A stretch of DNA of 11,795 nucleotides, from positions 1-11,795 of the forward strand of contig JAGCMG010000089.1 in the NCBI GenBank assembly GCA_017646555.1. Reading direction: 5' to 3'. How positions within the stretch are numbered: position 1 is the first letter of the stretch; every line of letters begins with the position of its first letter. Under the pieces are notes generated by a model. The model saw only the letters and a program-made list of their open reading frames with translations. It was not told the origin of the DNA and made no database searches. Positions 1 through 8,900 of the stretch are shown here, piece after piece. The position numbers were made by a program, and so were the translations under genes. The DNA is from Clostridia bacterium. GTDB taxonomy: Bacteria; Bacillota; Clostridia; Christensenellales; Borkfalkiaceae.

Positions 1-1372
1 CATAGGCAAGATTTTTTAGAACTTCCGAAACGCCCTCGGCTTGCTTACTGACAAGTTCACGACTTAATGAAAAATTGTCGTTATCAATTAAAATATTACG
101 ATACTCTGAAAGTTCTTTATTGACAGCGAAAATTATTCCGTTTACGTTAGTGCAACAATCGGTTACGCTTTTAGGCGCGTCTATAAAAGACACACGCCCT
201 TTTGCCATACCTATTTTTACAAATTTATTTAAGTCGCTTTTCATTTGAGAAGAAAAATTTCGTCTTAACTCTTTGCAACGAAAATAACTACTGCACGAAA
301 TACAACAGTTTTTAAAAGTTTCTTCGCTTATAAGTTTAATGGCGTCGTCTTCTTTAAGTTCGTTTTTTTTGAATTCGCACATAGCCGAACTTATCTCCGA
401 AAATACTTCCGAAACGCTATATAATCGTTCTTTTATAAGAAGTAAATTTTCGTTTACGGTTTTTCTAATTAAGGTTTTACTTTTTTTAGAGCAAAGGTAT
501 TCTTTAAGTTTATTGTAAAATTTATTAGGCGTGATTAAAAAAGCCGAAACGCTTAAAAGTATTGATAAAAATTCGTAAACACCGTAACTATTATATACCC
601 AAAAAAGCGCGAAAAATAGATAATCAAAAAATAAAATTAAAACACCGCTAAGGTAGTGTGTTATAGGGTTAAAAATCAACCCTATTCCTGCTAATAAAAT
701 AAAAACGGCGATATACGCTATATCGGAAAAATATATTGAAAAGGGTATCCCGAATAATAATGACACGCAAAAAGTAAGTGTTCCACCAGCGCATTTTGAT
801 AAGAATAAAACGGCGTATACGACGAAAATTTTAACGAAAAAAATAGGTAGAGTGTTAAGCGCGCCAAGCATTAATAAACTAAACGCTAAAAAAAGAAAAA
901 TGGTTTCTTCTGCAGACGGTTCGTATTTAATGCCTTTTAGAAAAATAAAGTTACACGCACCAACGCCTAAAAAGGAAAGTAAAGTCATTATTATCGCGTA
1001 AACGATAAGCGCGTAGATATTGTCGGCTTTTGATAGGATGAAATAAATTAAAGATAACAATATGTAAATTATTAGTTCAAAACTTGGTTTAATATTTTTT
1101 GCGCGATAAAAGCAAAAAACTAAACTCATTATAAATATGGCGACGGTAATAGGTAAAACTATTTTAGTTAAGCCTGTTAATAGGCACGATAGTACGCATA
1201 AAATACCTAAAATTACGGGGTTAAACCCACTTATTGATAGCGCGTTAAACGCCGAAAAAGAAAATGGTGCTAAAAAAGGGGTAGATGCGTTCAAAAAAAT
1301 AAAAGCAAAAAAGATAGTTAAGTACTCAATAACCGTTTTGTAAGCAGGTTTAACAAAATTGATATTAAACAT
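1..1372 (-). CDS. spoIIE: Stage II sporulation protein E (SpoIIE), N-terminal part, cut by the window edge
   Basis: SpoIIE is a membrane-bound PP2C-type phosphatase that dephosphorylates SpoIIAA to activate sigma-F in the forespore, and it associates with FtsZ at the polar septum. The 457 codons visible here have no stop. Residues about 17-282 hold roughly ten hydrophobic membrane segments, matching the family's multi-pass N-terminal region. A soluble segment follows with the cysteine pattern C357-x2-C360-x5-C366 (CISCSSYFRC), a SpoIIE hallmark. The visible part ends in a SKQAEGVSEVLKNLA segment that resembles the family sequence ahead of the phosphatase. The PP2C domain would lie to the left of the window, so catalytic residues cannot be checked. 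The ATG at 1372-1370 has AAGGAG seven to eight bases upstream. The gene is on the same strand as the lipoprotein gene but is separated from it by a terminator, so it is probably transcribed from its own promoter. Identification rests on motif and topology recognition. Confidence 0.88.
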   Translation of the reverse strand, partial: MFNINFVKPAYKTVIEYLTIFFAFIFLNASTPFLAPFSFSAFNALSISGFNPVILGILCVLSCLLTGLTKIVLPITVAIFIMSLVFCFYRAKNIKPSFELIIYILLSLIYFILSKADNIYALIVYAIIMTLLSFLGVGACNFIFLKGIKYEPSAEETIFLFLAFSLLMLGALNTLPIFFVKIFVVYAVLFLSKCAGGTLTFCVSLLFGIPFSIYFSDIAYIAVFILLAGIGLIFNPITHYLSGVLILFFDYLFFALFWVYNSYGVYEFLSILLSVSAFLITPNKFYNKLKEYLCSKKSKTLIRKTVNENLLLIKERLYSVSEVFSEISSAMCEFKKNELKEDDAIKLISEETFKNCCISCSSYFRCKELRRNFSSQMKSDLNKFVKIGMAKGRVSFIDAPKSVTDCCTNVNGIIFAVNKELSEYRNILIDNDNFSLSRELVSKQAEGVSEVLKNLAY

Positions 1373-1410
1373 ATAATTCTCCTTAAAAATTAAAATACAT
1401 AAAAAGGAAA

Positions 1411-1439
1411 AGTATATATTAAAAAATCGTGCCGAAATT
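1411..1439 (-). promoter_or_regulatory. Candidate spoIIE promoter with a Spo0A-box match
   Basis: On the minus strand a TATACT -10 element (1416-1411) lies about 40 bases before the spoIIE start codon. No good -35 is found at 15-19 bp spacing. Where it should sit, the plus strand reads TGCCGAA (1430-1436), an exact match to the Spo0A box TGNCGAA. It lies inside a 14-bp imperfect palindrome, CCGA-6-TCGG (1432-1445). In Bacillus, spoIIE is a Spo0A-activated sigma-A gene with a poor -35 region, so this arrangement fits, but a short motif in AT-rich DNA can occur by chance. Confidence 0.4.
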
Positions 1440-1450
1440 TATCGGATTAT

Positions 1451-1480
1451 AAAAAAAACGGAGCGACAGCCCCGTTTTTT
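1451..1480 (-). terminator. Rho-independent terminator after the lipoprotein gene
   Basis: A stem of AAAAAACGG (1453-1461) pairs with CCGTTTTTT (1472-1480). Inside it a further GC/GC pair closes a GACA loop. On the minus strand the stem is followed by a run of eight T (plus-strand A at 1451-1458). It starts 16 bases past the lipoprotein stop codon and separates that gene from spoIIE. The A/T-rich flanks make it close to symmetric, but no plus-strand gene ends here. Confidence 0.8.
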
Positions 1481-1495
1481 AATCATTATTAAAAA

Positions 1496-2596
1496 TTAAA
1501 GAGTAATATCAGCCGATTTAAGCGAATAAATAAGCGCGCCCGAATACGCTGGAAGTTTGGTTACCATTTTAGTAAGTAACGCGTTGTTATAAGAAACCCC
1601 GTCACAAACTTTTTCAGCATTTTGATAAGAAAGAATAATCGGCGTACCAGAGTTAGGCTGAACGTTTCTACTAACTTTTACCGTTTGGCAAGAAATACCA
1701 ACGTCTGCCGTTTTGCCGTTAAAAGTTACGGCGCTATCGTTATAAGTATAACCTTTAACCAAAGAAACAACCACTTCTTGCACGTCGGCATAAGAAGTAT
1801 TAAATACTTTAATGGTTGGCGAAGTGCTAAATTTAACGTTCCTAACTGCGAAAAGTAAAACTTCGTTATCGATATAATACCCAAAATCACCGTTTACGGT
1901 AACGGTTTTATTATTGACTTTTTTGAGCGAATACATATCGGTTGAATAATCGTTATTTTCAGTAATGGTAGAAGTTTTATCGGTAACGGTTAACGTTGCG
2001 TTGCCGTTCGCTTTAAATTTAGAAACGGTTTCGTAGCAATATCTAACGATTTTATCAACCTTACCTGAATTTAATATGGTTATATTTGTCGTATCGTAAG
2101 ATTTTTTAGAGTAGATAGGTGCAAACGAATAACTATCGTCGTAAAAATATACGGTTGAACTTACTTTATCGTTAAACGTTAAAACTTCATTTTTATATTC
2201 GTATTCGACTACCGTGTCTAACGAAGTAGTTATTTTTAAGAACAACTTATCGTATTTACTATTTAAATCAGGTGTAATGCTTAAATTTTCAAGTTCGGCG
2301 GTAAGAGCCGTTTTAGTTAAGGAAGAAAGCGTAGTCGTATAAGTGCCGTTAACCTTAATATTAGCGTCAAGTTCGTCTGATTTTTCAAAATAAGCCGAGT
2401 CGTGTTCGCTATAATTTGCCGAATAACTAACGTCGTAGGTTAAAACTTCCGAATAATTACTAATCGACGAATTGTTAAGCCAAGTTCTATAGTAGTCTGT
2501 TTTAGAAGAACTACAAGACGAACAAGATTCCCCACACCCCGTTAGAGTAAATAAAATCAATAAAATAAAAGATAATAAAACAGATAATTTTTTCAT
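1496..2596 (-). CDS. Uncharacterised secreted lipoprotein
   Basis: This 366-residue protein starts with a clear type II signal peptide: MKKL, a hydrophobic stretch (about residues 4-18), then the lipobox L18-T19-G20-C21. Cys21 should be lipidated, anchoring the protein to the outer face of the cytoplasmic membrane. Two more cysteines (C25, C28) follow at once in a Ser-rich tether. The rest is rich in Ser, Thr, Asn, Tyr and Val with alternating polar and hydrophobic residues, which suggests an all-beta fold. I do not recognise a domain, catalytic motif or sugar-binding motif. The ATG is preceded by a modest Shine-Dalgarno (AAAGGCG, about eight bases upstream). It has its own promoter (2641-2669), diverges from addB and ends at a terminator, so it is probably monocistronic. 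Lipoprotein status is well supported; function is unknown. Confidence 0.85.
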   Translation of the reverse strand: MKKLSVLLSFILLILFTLTGCGESCSSCSSSKTDYYRTWLNNSSISNYSEVLTYDVSYSANYSEHDSAYFEKSDELDANIKVNGTYTTTLSSLTKTALTAELENLSITPDLNSKYDKLFLKITTSLDTVVEYEYKNEVLTFNDKVSSTVYFYDDSYSFAPIYSKKSYDTTNITILNSGKVDKIVRYCYETVSKFKANGNATLTVTDKTSTITENNDYSTDMYSLKKVNNKTVTVNGDFGYYIDNEVLLFAVRNVKFSTSPTIKVFNTSYADVQEVVVSLVKGYTYNDSAVTFNGKTADVGISCQTVKVSRNVQPNSGTPIILSYQNAEKVCDGVSYNNALLTKMVTKLPAYSGALIYSLKSADITL

Positions 2597-2640
2597 ATTT
2601 CAAACGCCTTTAATAGTTGATTAAAGAAAAACACAACGGT

Positions 2641-2669
2641 ATTGTAGCACATTACGATAAAAATGTAAA
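2641..2669 (-). promoter_or_regulatory. Sigma-A promoter of the lipoprotein gene
   Basis: Read on the minus strand: -35 TTTACA (2669-2664), 17-bp spacer, -10 TACAAT (2646-2641) preceded by TGC, which makes it an extended -10. Each hexamer differs from consensus at one position. The predicted start is near 2634, giving a leader of about 38 nt before the ATG at 2596. Confidence 0.7.
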
Positions 2670-2696
2670 ACCTATTTAAAAAAAACCTTACATTTT
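2660..2696. repeat. 9-bp inverted repeat across the divergent -35 elements
   Basis: AAAATGTAA (2660-2668) and TTACATTTT (2688-2696) are perfect inverted copies separated by 19 bp. Each arm overlaps the -35 element of one of the two divergent promoters. Part of the match is explained by both arms containing a -35 hexamer, but the identity extends beyond it. It could be an operator for a dimeric regulator or a by-product of AT-rich promoter sequence. Confidence 0.4.
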
Positions 2697-2715
2697 AAAT
2701 AAATTATGTTATAAT
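2687..2715 (+). promoter_or_regulatory. Sigma-A promoter of addB-addA, start point at the ATG
   Basis: -35 CTTACA (2687-2692), 17-bp spacer, perfect -10 TATAAT (2710-2715) preceded by TGT, a full extended -10. With the last -10 base at -7, position +1 falls on 2722, the A of the addB ATG. The six bases between the -10 and the ATG contain no ribosome binding site, so the mRNA is predicted to be leaderless. Confidence 0.7.
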
Positions 2716-2721
2716 ACTACT

Positions 2722-5700
2722 ATGAAAGCAATTTTACATACAACTTATTCTTATTGGCGCGCGATTGAACTTGCGTCGGAAATAATTTCTAACGCAGGGG
2801 ATTCGCTAAAGACAAGAAACTTTATTTTCACGCCCGAAAAAAACACGCTTATTTTAGAATCGCTCATCACGGAAAAAACCGGTGGGTATCTTAATACGCG
2901 CGTTTTTTCTTTCGGAAAATACCTTAAATATTTTATGCCGAACGGGACCGTTCTTAAAAGAGAAGGCTCTGTTATGGCGATTAAAAAAATTATTGGTGAA
3001 AATGAAAGCGCGTTAAAGTGTTTTAAGGTGCGTTCGGTTGGTATTGCTGAAAATTTATACGATTCTATTGCGCTTTTAAAATCGGCAAAAGTAAATCCAA
3101 GTGAAGTTTTGTCGGCGTCAAATAGCGTTGACGGTGTATTAAAAGATAAACTATGTGATTTAGCGTTAATATTTGGTAAATACGAAGAATATTTAGGTAA
3201 TGGATATTACGACCAAAGCGCAATGCTTTCTTGTATTCCCGAACTTTTAGAAAATGATAAAGACATTAAAAACACTAACGTTTATTTAGTAGGTTTTGAT
3301 AGTTGGACGGCGCAAGCGCGCGCAATCGTTGAAACTTTAATAAAAAATGCAAAAAGTGTTACGGCAGTATCGGTTTACGGTGAAAACGACGGAGTATATA
3401 TCAACGAAACAGCCACGGCGTTTATTAGCATTGCAAAATCTTTATCAGTTACGCCTACCGTCTTTGAAACGGAAAAACCTTTATTAAAAGAGCATAGCGC
3501 GCTTTTAGCAGGACTGTATTCTGAAAAGGCGTATTCAGCCGTGCCTATTAAAAGCGAAAAGGTTAAATTATTCGAAGCCCCCGATATTAAATCGGAAGTT
3601 GAGTTTTTCGTTAAAAAAATCAAAAAGCAAGTCGTTGATTTCGGTGCAAGGTATAGTGATTTTGCAATAGCCGTTTCGGACGACAAGCGTTATTCTCAAG
3701 CGATAGAAAGCGTGTTTTACGATTACGGCGTGCCGTACTATTTTGACAAAAAGAAAAAGTTTTCTTCGCATCCACTTTCGCATTTGATTATCGACTTTTT
3801 AGAAGTTAATAGAAAGAACTTTAAAAGGGAAGAGGTTTTAAATTTAATTAAAAATCCACTTTTTTGTTTTGATAAAAATTTGGCTGATGAGTTTGAAAAT
3901 TTCGTCATTTATAAAAATATAAAATTCGATAAATTTTTAACCCCTTTTAACACCAGCGTTAAAGAAGTTGAAGCGTTAAGAGAAAAACTTGTTTCGTCGC
4001 GTTTTAATGCTAACGGTATGATGAAAGTCGACCGTTTAATAGATATAATTGAAGAATTTTGTGATAAAATCGGAGTAAAAGATACACTTAATAAAGCAAG
4101 TGAAATACTTGCTGAAAGCGACCCTGTATACGCTGATTACACGCTTAAAGCCTATTCGGTTTTAGAAGAAATTTTACAAACGGCAAGGGTAGTTTTATGT
4201 GGCGTAAGTTTATCGGTAAAAGACTTTGCTTTAATCTTGTTATCGGCGTTTAACGCGTCGGAAATTACTATAATTCCAAGCGTTAACGACGCAGTATTTA
4301 TCGGTGGTTATCGTGAGTGTGGTGGGGCTAAAAAGAAAACGCTTTTTGCGTTAGGGCTTAACGGCAACGCGCCTGAAATTAAACAAGATATAGCCGTTTT
4401 ATCAGACGGTGATATTACCAAGTTAGAACAGTTAAAAATAATAATAGAACCGAAAGTTTCGGCAGTAAACGCAAGGGAAAGGGAAGTTTTTTCAACGGCG
4501 TTAACGGCTTTTTCTGACGAACTTTATTTATCGTATTCGCTTGAAAATATTGATGGAAAAGCCTTGAAAAAGAGTGATATTTTAAATTATATTGAAAAGA
4601 TTTTTTCGTTAAAAGCAAAGAGTGTAAGACAAGAAAACGCCCTTAAAGCCGATTTAATCGACTATGCCGACGATTATCTTTATTCAAAGTCGGCTGAAAA
4701 AAGTTTTGCGTTAGATATAGGCTCGTTTAAGGAAAAAATTTCAAACGATATAACTGCGCCGACTGCGTATTACTACGCGTTAAACGACACGCTTGGCGAA
4801 GATAATATAGCAAAAGAACTGCTTGAAAATATTAAAACTGAAGTCGTTTCCGTGGCCGAAAACGCTAAAAACTTAACGGTTAAAGATAAAGTTTCAGTAA
4901 CCACTATCGAAAAGTTTTATTCTTGCCCGTTTAGGTGCTTTATGGAAAGTGGTATAGGTATAAGCGAAAGAAAAGTCGGCGAAATTAAGCCAAACGATTC
5001 CGGTAATTTTTTACACGCGTTTACCGAACTTTACGCTAAAAGTTTTGCTAATAATGAGATTACTTCTCTTTCTAAATCGGACGAAAAAGCAAAAGAGATT
5101 TTATTAGAATTATCAAAAATCGAAGAATTTGCACGCTTTAAAGAAGATTTAGAAACCGATAACGCTTTAACGCGCTTAATTGAAGAGGGCGTTAGATTAT
5201 CTAGGGAACTTTATTATCAATTAACCAACACTGAATTTAAAGTGCTTGAAGCAGAGGCTGAATTTGGCGAAGGGAAAAAATATCCGCCGATTATTTTAAA
5301 GACCGACGCTTGCGATATTAAAGTTAGGGGAAAGATTGATAGAATTGATAAAAGCGATAAGTATTATAGAATAATCGACTATAAAACAGGGTCGGCAAAT
5401 GCAAGCGACGCTGAACTTTTCGTCGGTAAAAAAGTACAAACCTATTTATATCTAAACGCTTTCAAAACTGATGAAAGCGTGCCTGCAGGTAGTTATTATT
5501 TTAAAGTGTCGGACGATTATTCGTCGTCGGAAGAGAAAGACCCACAACTTATCGGTAAAACGATAGGAACTATGGAAGTATTTTCAAAAACCGATACGGC
5601 TTTAAAAACAGGTGAAAAAAGTCGTATTATAAAAGGCAAAATCGACACTAAAGGCAATTTATCAAAAATCAATACCTTTATTAGTGAAGAAGGTATGGTT

Positions 5701-5937
5701 GCGCGTATGGAATACGCAAAGCGCGTGTGCGAAAAGGGCGTTCAATTTATTAAAGACGGGTTCGTTTTAGCAACCCCGTTCGTAACGAGCAGAAGTTCGA
5801 CTTGCGATTATTGTCCGTATGGCGCAGTTTGTGGGTATGAAGAAGATATTAGCGGTGTGGGAAGAAAAGAACTTAACATTAGTGAAAAAACCATTATTCA
5901 AGCAGTAAACGATAAAGGTGAAGAAGATGCAACTTAA
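2722..5937 (+). CDS. addB: ATP-dependent helicase/nuclease subunit B (AddB/RexB)
   Basis: AddB pairs with AddA to unwind and resect double-strand breaks and to respond to Chi, preparing ends for RecA; it acts in the cytoplasm. The 1071 residues are near the usual family length. The C-terminal RecB-type nuclease is complete: H765 (FLHAF), D873 (GKIDRID), D886 and K888 (IIDYKTG), then Q906 with the following tyrosines. The four iron-sulfur cysteines are present as C735-x292-C1028-x2-C1031-x5-C1037. The N-terminus aligns with the family (later VFSFGKYLKYF) but begins MKAILHTTYSYWRA, with no Gly-rich Walker A such as the GRSGSGKT of Bacillus AddB. In this it resembles streptococcal RexB. The start is set by that alignment, even though no Shine-Dalgarno precedes it. 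It is the first gene of the operon and overlaps addA by 11 bp. Confidence 0.95.
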   Translation: MKAILHTTYSYWRAIELASEIISNAGDSLKTRNFIFTPEKNTLILESLITEKTGGYLNTRVFSFGKYLKYFMPNGTVLKREGSVMAIKKIIGENESALKCFKVRSVGIAENLYDSIALLKSAKVNPSEVLSASNSVDGVLKDKLCDLALIFGKYEEYLGNGYYDQSAMLSCIPELLENDKDIKNTNVYLVGFDSWTAQARAIVETLIKNAKSVTAVSVYGENDGVYINETATAFISIAKSLSVTPTVFETEKPLLKEHSALLAGLYSEKAYSAVPIKSEKVKLFEAPDIKSEVEFFVKKIKKQVVDFGARYSDFAIAVSDDKRYSQAIESVFYDYGVPYYFDKKKKFSSHPLSHLIIDFLEVNRKNFKREEVLNLIKNPLFCFDKNLADEFENFVIYKNIKFDKFLTPFNTSVKEVEALREKLVSSRFNANGMMKVDRLIDIIEEFCDKIGVKDTLNKASEILAESDPVYADYTLKAYSVLEEILQTARVVLCGVSLSVKDFALILLSAFNASEITIIPSVNDAVFIGGYRECGGAKKKTLFALGLNGNAPEIKQDIAVLSDGDITKLEQLKIIIEPKVSAVNAREREVFSTALTAFSDELYLSYSLENIDGKALKKSDILNYIEKIFSLKAKSVRQENALKADLIDYADDYLYSKSAEKSFALDIGSFKEKISNDITAPTAYYYALNDTLGEDNIAKELLENIKTEVVSVAENAKNLTVKDKVSVTTIEKFYSCPFRCFMESGIGISERKVGEIKPNDSGNFLHAFTELYAKSFANNEITSLSKSDEKAKEILLELSKIEEFARFKEDLETDNALTRLIEEGVRLSRELYYQLTNTEFKVLEAEAEFGEGKKYPPIILKTDACDIKVRGKIDRIDKSDKYYRIIDYKTGSANASDAELFVGKKVQTYLYLNAFKTDESVPAGSYYFKVSDDYSSSEEKDPQLIGKTIGTMEVFSKTDTALKTGEKSRIIKGKIDTKGNLSKINTFISEEGMVARMEYAKRVCEKGVQFIKDGFVLATPFVTSRSSTCDYCPYGAVCGYEEDISGVGRKELNISEKTIIQAVNDKGEEDAT
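5914..5920 (+). promoter_or_regulatory. Ribosome binding site deciding the addA start
   Basis: AAAGGTG lies six bases before the ATG at 5927, inside the end of addB. It supports 5927 over the in-frame GTG at 5918, which is itself part of this site. The overlap suggests translational coupling of addA to addB. Confidence 0.65.
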
Positions 5938-8900
5938 AAAAGAACAATATTCTGCTATAAACGAACACGACGGCGAAAACCTTTTAATTTCAGCGTCGGC
6001 AGGTAGTGGTAAAACTTTCGTAATGATAGAAAGAATTATTCGTCTAATTAGGCAAAAGAAACTTAAAGTGGACGAACTTTTAGCCGTTACTTTTACCGAA
6101 AAAGCCGCTTACGAAATGAAAGAAAAATTGACCGAGGCGTTAATTAATAGTATAAACGCTGGAGAGAGAAGTTTTAAAAAGGAACTTTTAAGCGTTGCGA
6201 CTGCCGATATATGTACTATCGACGCGTTTTGCTCACGCCTTGTAAAACGCTATTTTTACGAACTTAATATCGGTCGTGATTTTGAAATTTTGTCCGAATC
6301 CGACAAGAGTAAACTCATAGCCGAGGCTATGGAAAAAACTTTTAAATTAGGTTACGAAAGCAAAGAACTGGACTTTTTAAATTTGGTTAAACGCTATTCT
6401 GAAAGGCGTTCTACAACTGCTTTGAAAGAGTTGATTTTTAGAATTTACAACTACGCAAGTAGTGAGTCCGATTTTGAAAAATGGTTATCGGTTGGCGATA
6501 CCGTTTACACCGAAAACGGTTTTTTAGAACTTATCTCGCGATATGAAACGGTTGTAAAAGACAAATTATTATATTATGCGCGTGGCTTTGATTCGGCAAG
6601 TGAAAAAGCGATATCGTTAGGAATTGCTGAATACGCTGACTCGGCTAAAACGTCGGCTGAAATTATTCGTGATATGGCAAAGGCCACTTCGCTTGAAGAA
6701 TTAAAATCGCTTGTTTACGAGAACCCGAAACTTCCGTCGCTTAAACTCAAAGATGAAAAACTGCTTGCATTTAAAGAGGCGTTCCAAAGATTACGCAATA
6801 CGCGAAAAACAAGCATAAACGATTTGTTATCAAACATAAAAACACAAGAAGAATATAAAACCGAACTTGATTTAACCAAGCTCGATTATTTCGCCTTAAA
6901 AAAGGTCGTTTTAGAGTTTAAGAAAAATTACGACGAATTAAAGGTTGAAGAAAATAAATTCGAGTTCAACGACATTGAAAAATTTGCGCTTAAACTATTA
7001 CAAAATAAAGAAGTTGCACAGTCAATTCGCAATAAATATAAATATGTTTTTATCGACGAATACCAAGACGTAAACGGCGTGCAAGAAGAAATTTTTTCTA
7101 TTATTGCAAACGATAACGAGTTTATGGTGGGTGATATAAAGCAAAGTATTTATGCGTTTAGGGGTTGCAATTCCGACCTTTTCCAACAAAAGTTCGACAA
7201 ACTTAATGAAAGCAAGCAAACGCTAACCTTAAATCATAATTTCCGTTCAGCAGACGGGGTTATAAGCGCGGTAAATCAAGTTTTTGACGAAGTTATTTTA
7301 ATGGAAAACTTCGGCATTGATTATAAAAAGGATGCGCGTTTAGTCCCAGGTGGGCTTTACCCAGAGGGCGCAGGGAGTTGCACTCTTCATATAGTAACCC
7401 CGCCCGTCGTTAAAAAGGAAACTGTAGACCCGGAAATTTACGATATTAAAAAAGCAACCGAAAAGGAAAGTTTAACGGAAGAAGATTGCGTTTCAATTAA
7501 AGTTAAACAAATAATAAATTCGGTTAGGGGTAAAAGTTTTTACGATATAAAATCTAAAAAAGAACGACAGGTAGAATTAAAAGATATCGTTATACTCTGT
7601 CGTAAAAGAACTTCAACTGTTACTTCGCTTATTAAAAATTTAACGCGTTCTGGTATAAGCGTAGTTTCGGAAATTGAGCAAAGCGTTTTGGACGCTAAAG
7701 AAGTTAAACTTTTAATTGCTTTTATCGAATTATTAGATAACTTAAAGCAAGATATTCCGTTAGTACTTTGTATGATGAGTAAAATCGGTAAATTTACTCC
7801 TAACGAAATAGCAACGATTCGTCAAAAATGTCCGTACAACAATACTTCAGCAACTTATGAAAAGCCGAACTTTTACGATTGTTATAAAAATGCTTTAACT
7901 TTTGACGACGCTTTAGGTGAAAAGGTGCGCGCGTTTGACGAATACATTAAATCAATGCGCTTTTTAGCCGACTTTAAGAGCGCTAAATTCGTGCTTGAAA
8001 AGGTTATTAGAGATAAAAAATTATCGGCTTATACTCTTATAGGTAAGTTTGGCGCAAACAAAGAAAAAAAGGTAATAAGATTTTTATCCGAAAGCGTTTC
8101 AATGGATAAGGAACTATCTTTAAGGGAATTTTTATATAAGATAAAAAATAGCCCTGAAAGTTTCACCGTTACAGAAACTGCTGGGGACGATTCCGTTACT
8201 ATAATGACCAAGCATAAATCAAAAGGTTTAGAATTCCCAGTCGTTATAATCATTGGGTTAGAAAAGTCTATTTCTGATGAAGATGTAAAGAAAAAAGTAT
8301 ATCTTGATAGAAAATACGGCATAGCGTTACCCGTCTTTTTTGATGAAAACAAAACATACGGCACTACGATTTTTAAAGAAGTTGTTAAAAGTGAAATGCT
8401 TAAAAATCAATATAAAGACGAAGCGCGCTTATTCTACGTTGCTATGACGAGGGCAAAGCACGACCTACATATGATAAGCGTAGAAAAAAAGGAAGAAAAT
8501 TTCCCCGTTTCGCCGATAGATGCAACGAAATATTACGATTTTATTCCAAAGTCTTTTCCACGCGTTAAAGCCGACGAGAATTTATTGCTTAACGATAACG
8601 ATAATTCTTCGCGCGAAATTTTGGTCGGGAAAAGAAATAATGAATTAATCGAAAAAATTAAGAAAAATTTAAGTTTTACTTATCCTTACTTACAAGATAC
8701 CGTCCTACCACTTAAAACTTCGGTTACTAAAAACCTTTCGGAAGAAGAACTTGGTGAATACTATTTATTCGACGACGGTGCAATTGATGTTAGCGACGGC
8801 GTGATTGATGCCGAAACGGGTACTAAGGTGCATAAAGTTTTAGAGTTTTTTGATTTTACAAAAGACGATGTTTCTGCCGAACTTGAAAGAGTTTTAAGCA

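Noticed and set aside
1137..1343. Plus-strand open frame opposite spoIIE
   Set aside because: It lies wholly within the coding region of the membrane part of spoIIE on the other strand and has no Shine-Dalgarno.
1622..1858. Plus-strand open frame opposite the lipoprotein gene
   Set aside because: It is antisense to a well-supported gene with a signal peptide, promoter and terminator; no independent support is visible.
2597..2721. LexA (SOS) operator upstream of addB
   Set aside because: No GAAC-4-GTTC type Firmicutes LexA box is present in the intergenic region.
5918..5926. Earlier in-frame GTG start for addA at 5918
   Set aside because: The GTG is part of the AAAGGTG ribosome binding site for the ATG at 5927, and it has no good Shine-Dalgarno of its own.
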